Below the pieces are notes generated by a model. That model saw nothing but the letters and a program-made list of their open reading frames with translations, made no database searches and was not told the origin of the DNA. Below, in pieces: positions 12,180 through 23,376 of a DNA stretch of 64,000 nt (positions are counted from its first letter, which is position 1; every line of letters starts with the position of its first letter). The stretch is from Vitrella brassicaformis (Eukaryota; Sar; Vitrellaceae): the NCBI GenBank assembly GCA_001179505.1, contig CDMY01000273.1, positions 62,001-126,000 of the forward strand. Reading direction: 5' to 3'. Made by a program: the position numbers and the translations under genes.

Positions 12180-13235
12180 TGTGTGTCTGTGTGTCAGCCA
12201 AGAATTTGGTGCTGGCGGGTCCGAACACCGTGACGATTCACGACGACTCTCTGGTGGAGATGCGCGACCTGGGGTCCAACTTCTACCTGAGCGAGGAGGA
12301 CGTCGGCAAGAAGTCCCGCGCACAGGCCTGCCTCATGAAGCTCGCCGAACTCAACACCTACGTCAGCGTCAACATCCACACCGGACCCATCACACCCGAC
12401 CTCCTCAAAAACTTCAACGTCTGTATCTTCTCGGAAACCTCCCGGTAGGTATGGTGGCAATCGCCCACACACACACACCCTCACACACATGGAGGGAGGG
12501 AGGGAGGGAGGGAGGGAGGGGGAGAGGGATGCTCACACTGGTTGGTGTGTGTGCGTGATGGCTGCCAGCCGGAGTTTGATTGAGTACAACAACTTCTGTC
12601 GGTCCCAGAGCCCCCCGATCGGCTTCATCGCGGCCGACTGCTTCGGCCTGGCCGCCTCGGTGTTCGTCGACTTCGGCGACCAGTTCACCTGCCACGACAA
12701 AGACGGAGAGGAACCCAAAAGCGCCATCATCAACGGAATCACACAGGCACGCCGCCCATCTCCACATTCCCACATCACACGAGATGGGTGGTCTCTGTCT
12801 GTCTGTGTGTGTGTCCGTGTGTGAGTGCAGGACAACCCCGGGTCTGTGACGCTGCACAGCGAGCGTCCCTTGCCCTTCCAGGACGGCGACTACGTGACGT
12901 TCAGCGAGGTGCGGGGCATGACCGAGGTCAACGACCTGCCGCCACAGCAGATCAAAACCACCGGCAAATACACCTTCACCTTCGGCGACACATCCAAGTT
13001 CCAGCCATACGAACGGTACGTGGCCGTGCCGTCACCCACACACGGCACGACAGGGGGAGAGAGGGGCGGTGTGACTGTGTGTGTGTGTGGGTGGGTGGGT
13101 GGATGGGATGGGATGCATGTGTGTGTGTGTCTTAATATAGCGAGGGGATCGTCACGCAGGCCAAGGTGCCGGTGACGCTCAAGTTTAAGTCGTACGAGAC
13201 CTGCTGCGCCAAACCTCTCGCCGACGGGTCGGTAC

Positions 13236-13266
<31 letters not shown>

Positions 13267-16099
13267 GATCCGTCCACTGGCGTGCGTGTGCGTGTTCAGT
13301 GAGGAGATGCTGATGGTGCCTGATCTGGCCAAGTTCGGCCGCTCGGAGCAGCTCCACTTCGCCACACAAGCGTGCCTGCACTACATGGTATCTCAGCCAC
13401 CCCGCACCCCGCACCACACTCACCTCACCCGCACACATCTCTGTCCTGATGTGATGTGCTGTGGTGTGATGTGATGTGGTGGTTGTTCAGGACAAGCACG
13501 GTCGTCTGCCGCCGGTGCGAGACGCGTCCGCTGTGTCTGACTGCATGGAGATCGCCACACGCCTCAACGAGGAGGCACAAAAGGACGGAGACGGCACTGT
13601 GACCGTCGAAAAGGTACGCCTTACCAAACACACACACACACCACCAGCACCACCACCCTCCACACACATACATGTGTGTGTGTGTGTGTGTGTGTGTCGA
13701 TCTGATCAGATTGACGAGATGGTGCTCAAGGCGGTGGTGTCGTACGCGTCGTGTCAGATCTCACCCATGGTCGCCTTCATCGGCGGCGTTGTCGCGCAGG
13801 AGGTCAGTCAGTCCGCAACACACGCCACACCACACCACACCACACCACACACACAGGCATATATCCACACACGTGTAAGCAACCGTGTGTGTTATGTCTG
13901 TTGTGGTGCAGGCGGTCAAGTACACGGGCAAGTTTGGCCCACTGCGCCAGTGGCTCTACGTCGACGCATTCGAATGCCTCGGCAAGGAGGAAGCCACAGG
14001 TGAGTGACTGAGTGAGTGGGCGCCATGGTGTGGATCAGATCAAGTCGAGGCAACCATGCGTCTGGCTGTCTGTCTGTCTCTTGTCGTGTCGGTGTCTCGA
14101 TCGGCCGATCGACTGACACCAGACACCGCGTCGACCAACTCTCGGTACGACGACCAGATCGCCATATTCGGCCAGGTCTTCCAGCAGAAACTCGCCAACA
14201 TGAAGATCTTCCTGGTGAGTGAGTGACTGTCGCACGCACACACACAAGAGCTGAGCTGACGGCGAGTGTGTGTGTGCGTGTGTGTGTGTGTGTCCGTGTG
14301 TGTGTGTGTGTGTAGGTCGGTGCGGGTGCGTTGGGCTGCGAGTTTTTGAAGAATTTCGCACTCATGGGCGTCTGCTGTGGCGGCAAGGGGTGAGCGAGGC
14401 GGTGGGTGCATTCAGACATACTACACCTTACCACACGTGTTTTGGTGTGTCGGTTGTGTGCCGTGCCATCCATGATCTGATCAGCAAGCTGACGGTGACC
14501 GACATGGACCGCATCGAAGTCTCAAACCTCAACAGACAATTCCTCTTCAGAAAGGTCGGGAGGGATCAGACCAAACACCACCCACACCAAAGACAGACAC
14601 CACAGCAACAGACGGACCAGACCTGCTGTCATGTACTGTGCTGTGCTGTGCGTGTGTGTTGGTGTGTATTGGTTGGTGATGCGATCGATGCAGGAGCACG
14701 TGGGCAAGCCAAAGTCCAAGACGGCCGCTGCTGCAGCCGAAGAAATGAACAAAGTAACTTCAGGACACACAAAGATGGAAACCATCACAGCTGTGACGGC
14801 ACGCACTCTGTGTGCGTCTGCACCTTCCTGTACCACTCACTCATATGTGTGTTGTGTGTTGTGTGTTGTGTGTTGTGCGTTGTGTGTTGGTTGCAGGAGC
14901 TGAAGGTGGAGTCCAGTGAGGTTCGTGTGGGTCCCGACACAGAGGACACCTTCAACGACGCCTTCTGGGACTCACTCGACTGCACCGTCAACGCACTCGA
15001 CAACATACAGGTCTGGTCTGGTTTGTGGCAGTGCAGTGCACAGCCCACTCCCTCCACAGCACAGCACATCCCGTTGTGTATGTGTGTGTCTGTGTGTGTG
15101 TGCGTGTGTGGCTGCATCACACCACGTCAGGCCCGTTTGTACGTTGACCAGCGCTGCGTGTGGTACCTGAAGCCTCTGCTCGAATCAGGCACACTGGGAA
15201 CCAAAGCCAACGTCCAGGTCAGTTGAGTCAACCCTAGCTAGACACACAACACACAAAGCCCTCCCTCCCTCCCCCCCACACACAAAGACACTTTCCCCAG
15301 TCAGTGCGCGTTCGTTGATGTGTTGTGTTGTGTTTGAACAGGTAGTGTTGCCGCACATGACCCAGTCGTATGGCGACTCGCAGGACCCCCCGGAGGAGAG
15401 CATCCCGCTGTGCACCCTCAAGCACTTCCCGCACCAGATCGAGCACACCATCGAGTGGTCGCGTGACGCCTTCCAGGGGCTCTTCCAGGACGGCCCGCAG
15501 GAGGTGCTCACCTTCCTCAAGGACCCCCAGGCCTACCTCGCCAAACTCAGCACCGAGGGCAGCCCGGCGCTGCAGAGGGAGAGGCTCGTCAAAATCAAGA
15601 CGCTGCTCACGTAAGCAGCCGAAATGAATGGGCAGATCAGAGACGTGGTGGTGTGTGATGTGATGATGGGTGTGTTGTGTTGTGTTGTGGCTGGTGTGGT
15701 GTGTCAGAACGATCAAGACGGGTGCGACGATGCAGGCGTGTGTGGACCGGGCTGTCAAGGTGTTCCAGGTACATAGGCCCGCCAACCAGCCAGCCAGGCC
15801 GCCACAGAAAGAAGAATGGCACACCACACCTGTGTGTTTGTGTGTGTGCTCCTGTAGGATTTCTTCCACGACCAGATCGCCCAGCTGATCCACACATTCC
15901 CACTCGACCACACCACCTCCGAAGGTGAGTACGTCCCACCCACCCAAACACACCGCAGCAGGCCATCCTTTGTCTGTGTCTGCCTGCCTCATACACCACA
16001 CACAGGTCAGCCATTCTGGAGCGGGCCGAAGCGGCCCCCCACACCCATCAGCTTCGACGCATCTGACGACACGCACCTCGTACGGCCCTACCGCACACA

Positions 16100-16135
<36 letters not shown>

Positions 16136-18074
16136 TAGAGAGAGAGGAGAAACCTGAGCCACACGCGCATTCTCTCCCTGTGTGTGTGTGTGTGTGTGTG
16201 TAGGATTTCGTGATGTCGTGTGCGAATCTGTTTGCGTTCAACATGGGAGTGCCCGAGTGCCGCGACCGCAATGCCCTACGCGACATGGCCAGGAATGTCA
16301 AAGTCGAACCATTCCGACCCAAGGAAATGAAAATCAAGGTGCGGTGCGCACGGAGCGGACACACAGACCGATAGATACACAGATAACACACACAGCACGC
16401 TTGAGCTCTGTGTGTGTGTGTGTGTGTGTTTGTGTGTGGATCAGACGAGTGACACGGACACGACTGTCGAGGGTTCGAGCGACGACGAGATGGTCATCCA
16501 GAAGCTCTCGGCCGAACTGTCCGCCATCGGTGAGAGAATGATGCCTACGGAGGGAGGGAGGGAGGGGGGATGCGGCCACGCACACAAGCGTCCACACACG
16601 TGCTGCGGGTTCACTTATGCATCGTTGCCCCCCTCTCTCTCTCTGTGTGTCTGGCCCTCTGTGTGTGTGTGTGTGTGTTCTCAGACGAGGCCTTCAAGAA
16701 GTCCATCAGCCTCAACCCATCGGAATTCGAAAAAGTCAGTCAGCGGTGCGGTTGGTTCGCGGACGCGGGAACCTCTCCATTGATGGGCGCGTGTGTGTGT
16801 GTGACCCCCCCACCCCCCACGACGTTTGTTTGTCAGGATGACGACACCAACTTCCACATTGACTTCATCACGGCATGCGCCAACCTGCGGGCACGAAACT
16901 ACAAGTACAGGCACACACACACACACACACACGCACCTCCCACCATCGATGCATCGCTCTCCCTCCCTGTGTGTGTGGTGGTAATCTAATCGTGTTGACT
17001 CACCACAGGATCACGGAGGCGGACCGCCACAAGTGCAAGATGATTGCCGGCAAGATCATCCCTGCCATCGCCACCACTACCGCCATGGTCACCGGTAGGG
17101 ACCTACCTCAACGAACCACACACACAGCACCTGAAGACGGCACAAAATCAATGCCTCATGCATGGTCGATGGATGGATGGCGCACTGTTTGTACGGCGCG
17201 GTGCAGGCATGGTGAGCCTGGAGTTGTTCAAGGTGGTCAACCGTGCTGAGCGCAAGATCGAGGACTTCAAGAACGCATTCGTCAACCTCGCCCTGCCCCT
17301 ATTCCTCTTCTCTGAACCTCTCCCGCCCATCAAGACCGTCGACAAGGTCACACACACACACACGCACACACACACCTCTGTGTGGATCTGGGCGTGGGTG
17401 TCCTGTGTCATGTCAGGACCACGATCCGATCATTATGGGTCCGGTGAAGGCCCGGCCCTACGGCTTCACGCCGTGGGACAAAGTGCACATCAGCATATGT
17501 AGGAAGGAAGCTCCACACCACACAAGACACAGCCCAGCCACACAGGACATTTCTTATGAGGGTATCTATCTGTCATGTGTCTGCGGTGTGTGGTATGGTG
17601 GGTGCAGCGAACGGGACGTTGCGTGACCTGATAGACTATTTGGCCAGGCACCACCAGGTGTCGGTCATGATCCTGTCGGTGGGCAACGCCTGCCTCTACA
17701 ACGCATACCTCCCCACGCACAGAAACCGACTCGACAAACAAATCGTGCGGGTACGTAGGCCGGTGCTGGTCGGACACACTGACACACACAGACACAGAGA
17801 GAGACCTGCGGATGGATGGATGGATCAGCTGTGGGAGGAGATTTCCAGGTCCACGCTGCCACCTGGCCGCACATACGTCGCCGTCGAGGTCAGCGAGTGA
17901 CACACACATCACATCCACACACAAACCCAGCAACACAGACACACATTTCATTCATTCATTCATTCATTCATGTGTGTGTGTGTGTGTGTGTGTGTATTGT
18001 AGGCGTCGTGTGCCGACTCGAACGACCAGACGGACGTCATCATCCCGACCATCAAGTTCCAATTCACCGACTGA
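11940..18074 (+). CDS. UBA1: Ubiquitin-activating enzyme E1
   Basis: About 29 exons sum to roughly 1,050 codons, the usual E1 length. The enzyme adenylates ubiquitin with ATP, captures it on a catalytic cysteine and passes it to E2s. The inactive adenylation half is seen in [18 protein letters not shown] and [17 protein letters not shown]. The active half has the nucleotide-binding loop [18 protein letters not shown] and [18 protein letters not shown]. The exon at 15342-15610 carries the catalytic cysteine in [11 protein letters not shown] followed by IEHTIEW. The C-terminal exons (17417-18074) form the ubiquitin-fold domain that binds E2 and end in KFQFTD. Domain order is standard and no key residue is missing. 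Most introns are 60-120 bp and many end in a (TG)n tract before the acceptor. Paralogues such as UBA6 are possible but less likely. Confidence 0.95.
12144..12180 (+). repeat. (TG)n microsatellite at an intron 3' end
   Basis: A TG run close to the acceptor AG of the first E1 coding intron. It is one of many such tracts in this gene (others near 13675, 14290, 16182, 16410 and 17970). Confidence 0.8.
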
Positions 18075-19733
18075 CCCACTCACCCACTCATTCACTCATT
18101 CACTGCTCCTCGCTGCCTGCCTGCCTACCTGCCTGCCTGCCTGCCTGCCTGCCTGCTTACGGGGCTGTCTGCGTCGGTCCGTCGGTGGCTGCATGTGCGT
18201 TGCGTGTGGATGGATGGAAGGGCGGTTGGCTTTACTTACAGCTGGAAGCATGCGTTTCTGTGATTCTCTCTCTGTCGCCGACGACCCACGTCATCTCGCT
18301 CCCTCTCACTATATCTCGTCCTTCTGTAGTGTGTTGACACGCCCGTTGCCCATCCTCCTTCGTCGATCGCATGACCTGACCCATCGCACCGTGGGGGGAA
18401 GAAAGACAAACTGTGTGCTCCATCCATCCATCCATCCGTCGATCCCACCCACCCACACCAGACAGGGAGCCGCTTAGCGAGAGACACAAGAACGAACGCA
18501 ACGAGAGAGAAACGGGGCGGGCGATCAGCGGTCTGTATAGTTAGATGCTCTCACATGACTGACGATGGATGTCACATGCGCCCGACCCGACCGACCGTCA
18601 TGTGAGGCAGACAGGACAGGTAGCTCAGCTCGGTGGGAGGAAGAAAGAACGAGTGCATAGCGGAGCAGAGAGAGCAGCCGAACGAACGAACGAATCAAGG
18701 CAGTAGCATGCAGTAGCAGCAGACACACTCACTGACGTAGAAGCGCAGCAAGGGGCGGGCGGGCNNNNNNNNNNNNNNNNNNNNNNNNNNNNNNNNNNNN
18801 NNNNNNNNNNNNNNNNNNNNNNNNNNNNNNNNNNNNNNNNNNNNNNNNNNNNNNNNNNNNNNNNNNNNNNNNNNNNNNNNNNNNNNNNNNNNNNNNNNNN
18901 NNNNNNNNNNNNNNNNNNNNNNNNNNNNNNNNNNNNNNNNNNNNNNNNNNNNNNNNNNNNNNNNNNNNNNNNNNNNNNNNNNNNNNNNNNNNNNNNNNNN
19001 NNNNNNNNNNNNNNNNNNNNNNNNNNNNNNNNNNNNNNNNNNNNNNNNNNNNNNNNNNNNNNNNGGGCGGGCATGCAGGTCCGGGGGGTGGGGGGTGGGT
19101 GAGCTCGAATTGGCTGTGTACTTTTGTGGGGCTGTTGGCGTGGTGGTCAGTGCCGTCAATGCCTCGGCCGAAACAAGCAGGTCGGCTGTTGAAAGACGAC
19201 CTGCTTGCTTCGGCGGGTTTCTTGATGGCACGAGCCGTCCATGCGTGGCTCGATCCATGCTGTGTTTACTGAATGTACTGTCATGTGACTGTGACATGGC
19301 GGAAGAGACAGGCCTTTCTGGTCCAACCATGCCATGCGTGTGTGTGTGTGGATGGGTGTGCCGTGTCGGTCGGGCAAGAGTGTGATATCATCCAGCCCAA
19401 ACAGACTAACATCCGGGAGGGGCCAAGCCAGCGGCATTCACAAAGGCAGTCGGGTGGTGGGTAGGTACAATCCGAGTCAGTCAGTTTCCGCATGCACACA
19501 CGAATCCGTCCGTCCGCCTGTCTGTCTGTCGCGTCGCCTCGCCTCTCACACGGGTGCACAGATACATGAGACTACACACGATCACCCGGTGGTCAGCCGC
19601 GCATCGATTCATTGGTTTGATGATACAATCCTCTGTCTACCCATCTCAGTCACGTCACACAGACAAAAACAGACAGGACGCTGGCTTGCCTCGTAGCTTC
19701 ATTCACAGACAGACACCACACGGCAAAAATCGC
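18075..19733. other. Intergenic region with assembly gap
   Basis: Downstream of UBA1 there is a CCTG-type repeat (about 18113-18155), then unremarkable sequence, a 300-N gap and more simple sequence up to the stop codon of the light-harvesting gene. No coding exon could be supported on either strand. Confidence 0.5.
18765..19064. other. Assembly gap (300 N)
   Basis: Exactly 300 N bases, a typical placeholder length for a gap of unknown or estimated size. The flanks are GGGCGGGC-rich on both sides, suggesting the gap sits in GC-rich low-complexity sequence. Confidence 0.99.
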
Positions 19734-20617
19734 TCAGAAGCCCAGCGCGTGCAGGACCGGCACGGACTGGTCGACCCCCCTCTCGGCCGCGAAGGCCGCC
19801 ATCGCGATCATCGCCAGCCGGCCGTTCTTGAGCTCCTGCAGCTCAAGCTTCTTCTTCTCGGCGTCCGACTTGTTCTTGTACAACCTACAAACACACACGC
19901 ATACAACACCACCAACATAACCCCAGCCGACCAAGACCGTGTGTGTGCCGTGCCCTTCGCCCCACCTGAGTGGGTCGAAGCCGAGGTTGCCAGCGGGTCT
20001 CTCGGGCGTGCCCTGGAAGAGTCCGTCGTTGTATGTCTGGCCCTCGATGAGGCCGATGGCGGCGAAGATCTGGGGGATGGCCAGGGGGTGCTGCTGCAGC
20101 ACGGCCTTGTAGATGTCGATCCAGTCGTCGGGCTTGCTGTCGAGATAACCCGGGATCATCAGACCCAGCCGGTTGGCCGCGATGCCCAAGAAGGCAAGCA
20201 TGCAGACGCGGCCGTGCTTCAGCTCAGACTCCCGAAGCCACTGCGCAACACACACACACACACATGCCAAAACGTTCCATGTGTGTCCACCCATCCATCT
20301 TGGATCCATCTTGTCCTCACCTCAACAGACGGCCAGACCATGCTGCCGTATTCGCGAAAGAGGATGTTGCCGAGCTCGAACTTGCCGGTGAGCTTCCAGG
20401 GGTCCCATGGGCCCTTCATCATGGACTGTGTTTCCACGTCAGCTCCCACCATCTCCTCCAGCTTGGGCGACACGTCACGCTGAGACGTCACCTGCATCGT
20501 GACGTCACGCCGACCGCCCCGCACGCCGCCTACTCGAGATGGCAGCGGCTGGAACGCATTGGCGCCCACAGCCAGGCAGAGAGCGACGACGATGGACGAG
20601 ATGGTGAGATGGGCCAT
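19734..20617 (-). CDS. Chlorophyll a-binding light-harvesting protein (FCP/LHCR type)
   Basis: Three exons give about 240 residues, normal for red-lineage LHC proteins. The N-terminus is a bipartite plastid leader: signal peptide (ISSIVVALCLAVGANAF) with Phe after the cleavage site, then a basic transit segment. Helix 1 carries ESELKHGRVCMLAFLGIAAN with the Glu/Arg pair and His that ligate chlorophyll. The loop has the common LGFDPL motif. Helix 3 carries LQELKNGRLAMIAMAAFAAE, the symmetric chlorophyll-binding repeat. It would bind chlorophyll a and carotenoid in the thylakoid membrane and feed energy to a photosystem. Start at 20617 is fixed by the signal peptide. Subfamily (FCP or LHCR) cannot be settled by eye. 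Confidence 0.92.
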
Positions 20618-20996
20618 GATGCTGTGCCGTTTGGCCTTGGAAAATCTGCCTTGCTTCTGCTTGCTTATTCAGCGAGCTAACCAATCATCGGTGGATGTAA
20701 ACAGTGAAGCGACGGGTTTCTCCCCGCCCTAACACGGTACCAAGGGCGCAGGGCCATTCCGCCCTTCATCGGCTCGTTGGCAGCGTTCCTGACGGCTCAC
20801 TGCCCGAGATCTGCTGTCCTCGCCCCTCTCTCCCTCTACCTTGTGTGTGCTTCGCTGACACACATCGCAACGTGACACACACGCAGGGGGGCAGGTGCGC
20901 GAGGCGGACCTCATCCGCATGGTGGGTGCGTGACACGCCGAATTGATGTCGCTGTCTCGACGGCTGTGTGTGTGTGGGGTGTTTCTCTCTGCAGAT

Positions 20997-21500
20997 GTCG
21001 TGTGGTGTGCGCGGTGCGATGCGGCGGTGCTCGGCGACGCACTCACTGCACTCGAAGAACAACTGGTACGCAGAGACGTTAGGACACCTGCAGGATTTTT
21101 CTCACAGGCGTCTGTCGATGTATGTGGTTTGTGTCGTCTGAATGGGTGCAGGTGTGACTGGCTGATGGCTTCGACGCGCTGATGCCGACGGTGTGATGTG
21201 ATGTGTGTTGAAGGAAGAAGATCGGCCGATGAACCGACAGACGTGCTGACTGAACTGAATCTCTCACTATGTCACATTTTGGTCGTGTGAGCCGATTGTT
21301 TTGCATTGTGTGGTTCTGCGTGTCGGTCGGTCTGGCTGCCATTGTCATACATTCTCGGCCGTCCACTCCTCAGCCGTCAGCTGCCATGCCGTCTGTCTGT
21401 GAGACAGAAGAGTGTGACGTATGTTCGCGAGAGTGTCTTGATCTCTCGTCGATGCATCCGTCACACAAGGGCGCCTCACAGACAGACGGGCCGACAGCAC
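20997..21500 (+). repeat. Tandem repeat unit A
   Basis: This segment begins GTCGTGTGGTGTGCG and ends GACGGGCCGACAGCAC. Both borders and most of the interior recur in unit B at 21521-22156, including the shared stretch CTCACTATGTCACATTTTGG. No open frame runs through both copies. Confidence 0.8.
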
Positions 21501-21520
21501 ACACACACACACGCACAGGC

Positions 21521-22156
21521 GTCGTGTGGTGTGCGGTGCGGTGTTGCTCGGCGACACTCACTGCACTCGAACAACTGGTACGCACAGACGTTAGGATCAC
21601 ACGTACAGTAGGACAGGCAGGATTCACACACAGATATGTCTCTCTGTCGGTCGGTCGGTCGGTGTGTGTCGTCTGATTGGGTGCAGGTGTGACTGGCTGA
21701 TGGCTTCGACGCCCTGATGCCGACGGTGTGATGTGATATGTGCTGAAGGAAGAAGATCGGTCGATGAGCCGACAGACGTGCTGACCGAACTGAACTGAAT
21801 CTCTCACTATGTCACATTTTGGTCGTGTGAGCCGATCGTATGGCATTGTGTGGTTCTGCGTGTCGGTCGGTCTGGCTGCCATTGTCATCTGGTCCCGGCC
21901 CTCCACCCATCAGCCGTCTGCCGCCATGAGTGTGTCGGCTGATGAGTGAGGGGCGGGGGAGAGATGACAGACAGACAAGACAGACAGAGCAGGATGATTG
22001 GCTGGCTGGCTGCACAAAACAATCGCTGTGTGGTGTGGCGGTTGCCGTCTCTCTGTGGTTGGGTGGGCTGTGACGGTTGTTCGCGAGAGTGTCTTGATCT
22101 CTCGTCGATGCATCCGTCACACACCGCCGGCTCACAGACAGACGGGCCGACAGCAC
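21521..22156 (+). repeat. Tandem repeat unit B with internal insertion
   Basis: This is a second copy of unit A with scattered substitutions and about 140 extra bases near 21935-22078. It follows unit A after a short CA-repeat spacer. Divergence by point changes and indels suggests the duplication is not very recent. Confidence 0.8.
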
Positions 22157-23345
22157 TCACTGTCTATCTTTCGCCTATCTGGATGCATCCCCACAATGTT
22201 TCGTGTCTTGCCCTCTCCCTTTGTGCCCCTCTGTCTGCCTGTGCTTACGCGTGTGATACCCTGTGTGGTTGTCGTACCGTGTGTCCTCCCCCATCCCTCT
22301 GTGGGCATCTGTCCTCCAGTCCGGTAACGCCAGAGCATCAGCCCATGAAGGGTGTCGGTGCTTTTGGGTTGCCGGGCAGTGACAGAGATGCGCACAGGGC
22401 GGGTGGGGGAGGGAATGGACACACACGACTGCTGACCCATCCCACCAAACAAGACAGTGGATGTGTTCTTTTGTGTATTGTCATGCCTGTGTACCAACAC
22501 GAGAGAGAGAGAGAGAGATCGATCTGTTTATCTGTGCCGTGTGTCGTGATGAACACGTGTGAGAGTCGATACGCACACACACCCATGAAGTGCGAGGCAC
22601 GGATGCAACCATCTGTGCCTCGCACGGACGTACGTCGGCTTTTGTGTGCCTTTCTTTCTACGATGTGGCCACGACGCACGGCCGGTGAGTCTCTGGACGG
22701 TGGATGGGAAGAGAGAAAGAGAGAGAGAGAGATGGGACGGAGGTGTCTGTTTGGTGCTGCATGCGTGTGTTGGTGTGCTAGCTGTAGAGACGTGTCAGGT
22801 CATGCAACACAGTGAGTGTTGATCATCGCTGTGGTGGCCATCGAGCGTCAGACAGACACACACCACATACACACACAAAGGAAAGAAAGAAAGAGTGAAC
22901 TACCTGCTTTTGGTGTAGTCATACATACATGGCCAGCCGGCCGCTGCTGCTGCTGCTGCTGCTGTGAGTGACTTGTTTGCGTGGATGGATTGTGTGTGAC
23001 ACTGACCCACTTCGTCTCCCCAGCGCAGCGGTCATGTGTGTCGCTTTTGACTTGAGTGGCTGACATGTCCGCTTCATGAGGGGAGCTGATGTGGGCAGTG
23101 AGCACACAAACAATGAGATAATACTCACACGCACGCACACACACACACACACGGATGTGTGAGTGGTGTGTTGTGTAGTTGAGTGAATGAGTTGAGCGAA
23201 CGAGTGCTTCGCGCATCGGCCGCGGCGGACCGATCGCAGCGGGTGAGTTTGATGTGATCGGTGGCGTCATCAACGGATAATATAAACACATTACAGAGCT
23301 CGACTAACACAGGCGCGGAGACCACCGGGCCAGGGTCACGGGGGT

Positions 23346-23369
23346 AAAGGGTTTTGCACCCTACCCTAC
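23346..23369 (+). promoter_or_regulatory. AAAGGGTTTT/ACCCTA motif before the methyltransferase start
   Basis: AAAGGGTTTT at 23346-23355 is followed by CACCCTACCCTACA, ending only a few bases before the ATG at 23377. It matches the telo-box-like motifs seen at other gene starts in this window. Function is inferred. Confidence 0.35.
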
Positions 23370-23376
23370 AGTGCAG

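Larger units (their letters stand above)
20618..23376. other. Long intergenic region with tandem repeat and simple sequence
   Basis: No complete gene is supported. The region holds a degenerate tandem duplication (20997-21500 and 21521-22156), a (GA)n tract near 22502-22518, a (GCT)n run near 22945-22965 and CA repeats near 23130-23152. Short exon-like pieces with GT/AG borders around 20890-21060 (for example CARCDAAVLGDALTALEEQ) are not joined to any convincing start. Confidence 0.5.

Noticed and set aside
15234..16391. 385-codon open frame on the minus strand
   Set aside because: It is an antisense shadow of the E1 exons and of CA-repeat introns, with His/Thr-rich repeat translation.
2520..17995. 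Tandem TG/CA tracts as CRISPR-like or telomeric arrays
   Set aside because: They are simple dinucleotide microsatellites inside introns, without spacers; the genome is eukaryotic.
20890..21185. Exon-like pieces (DALTALEEQ, CDWLMAS) as the tail of a gene related to the CWCE family
   Set aside because: The similarity to CDWLMASFDAR is short, the frame closes at once, and no upstream exons or start could be joined.
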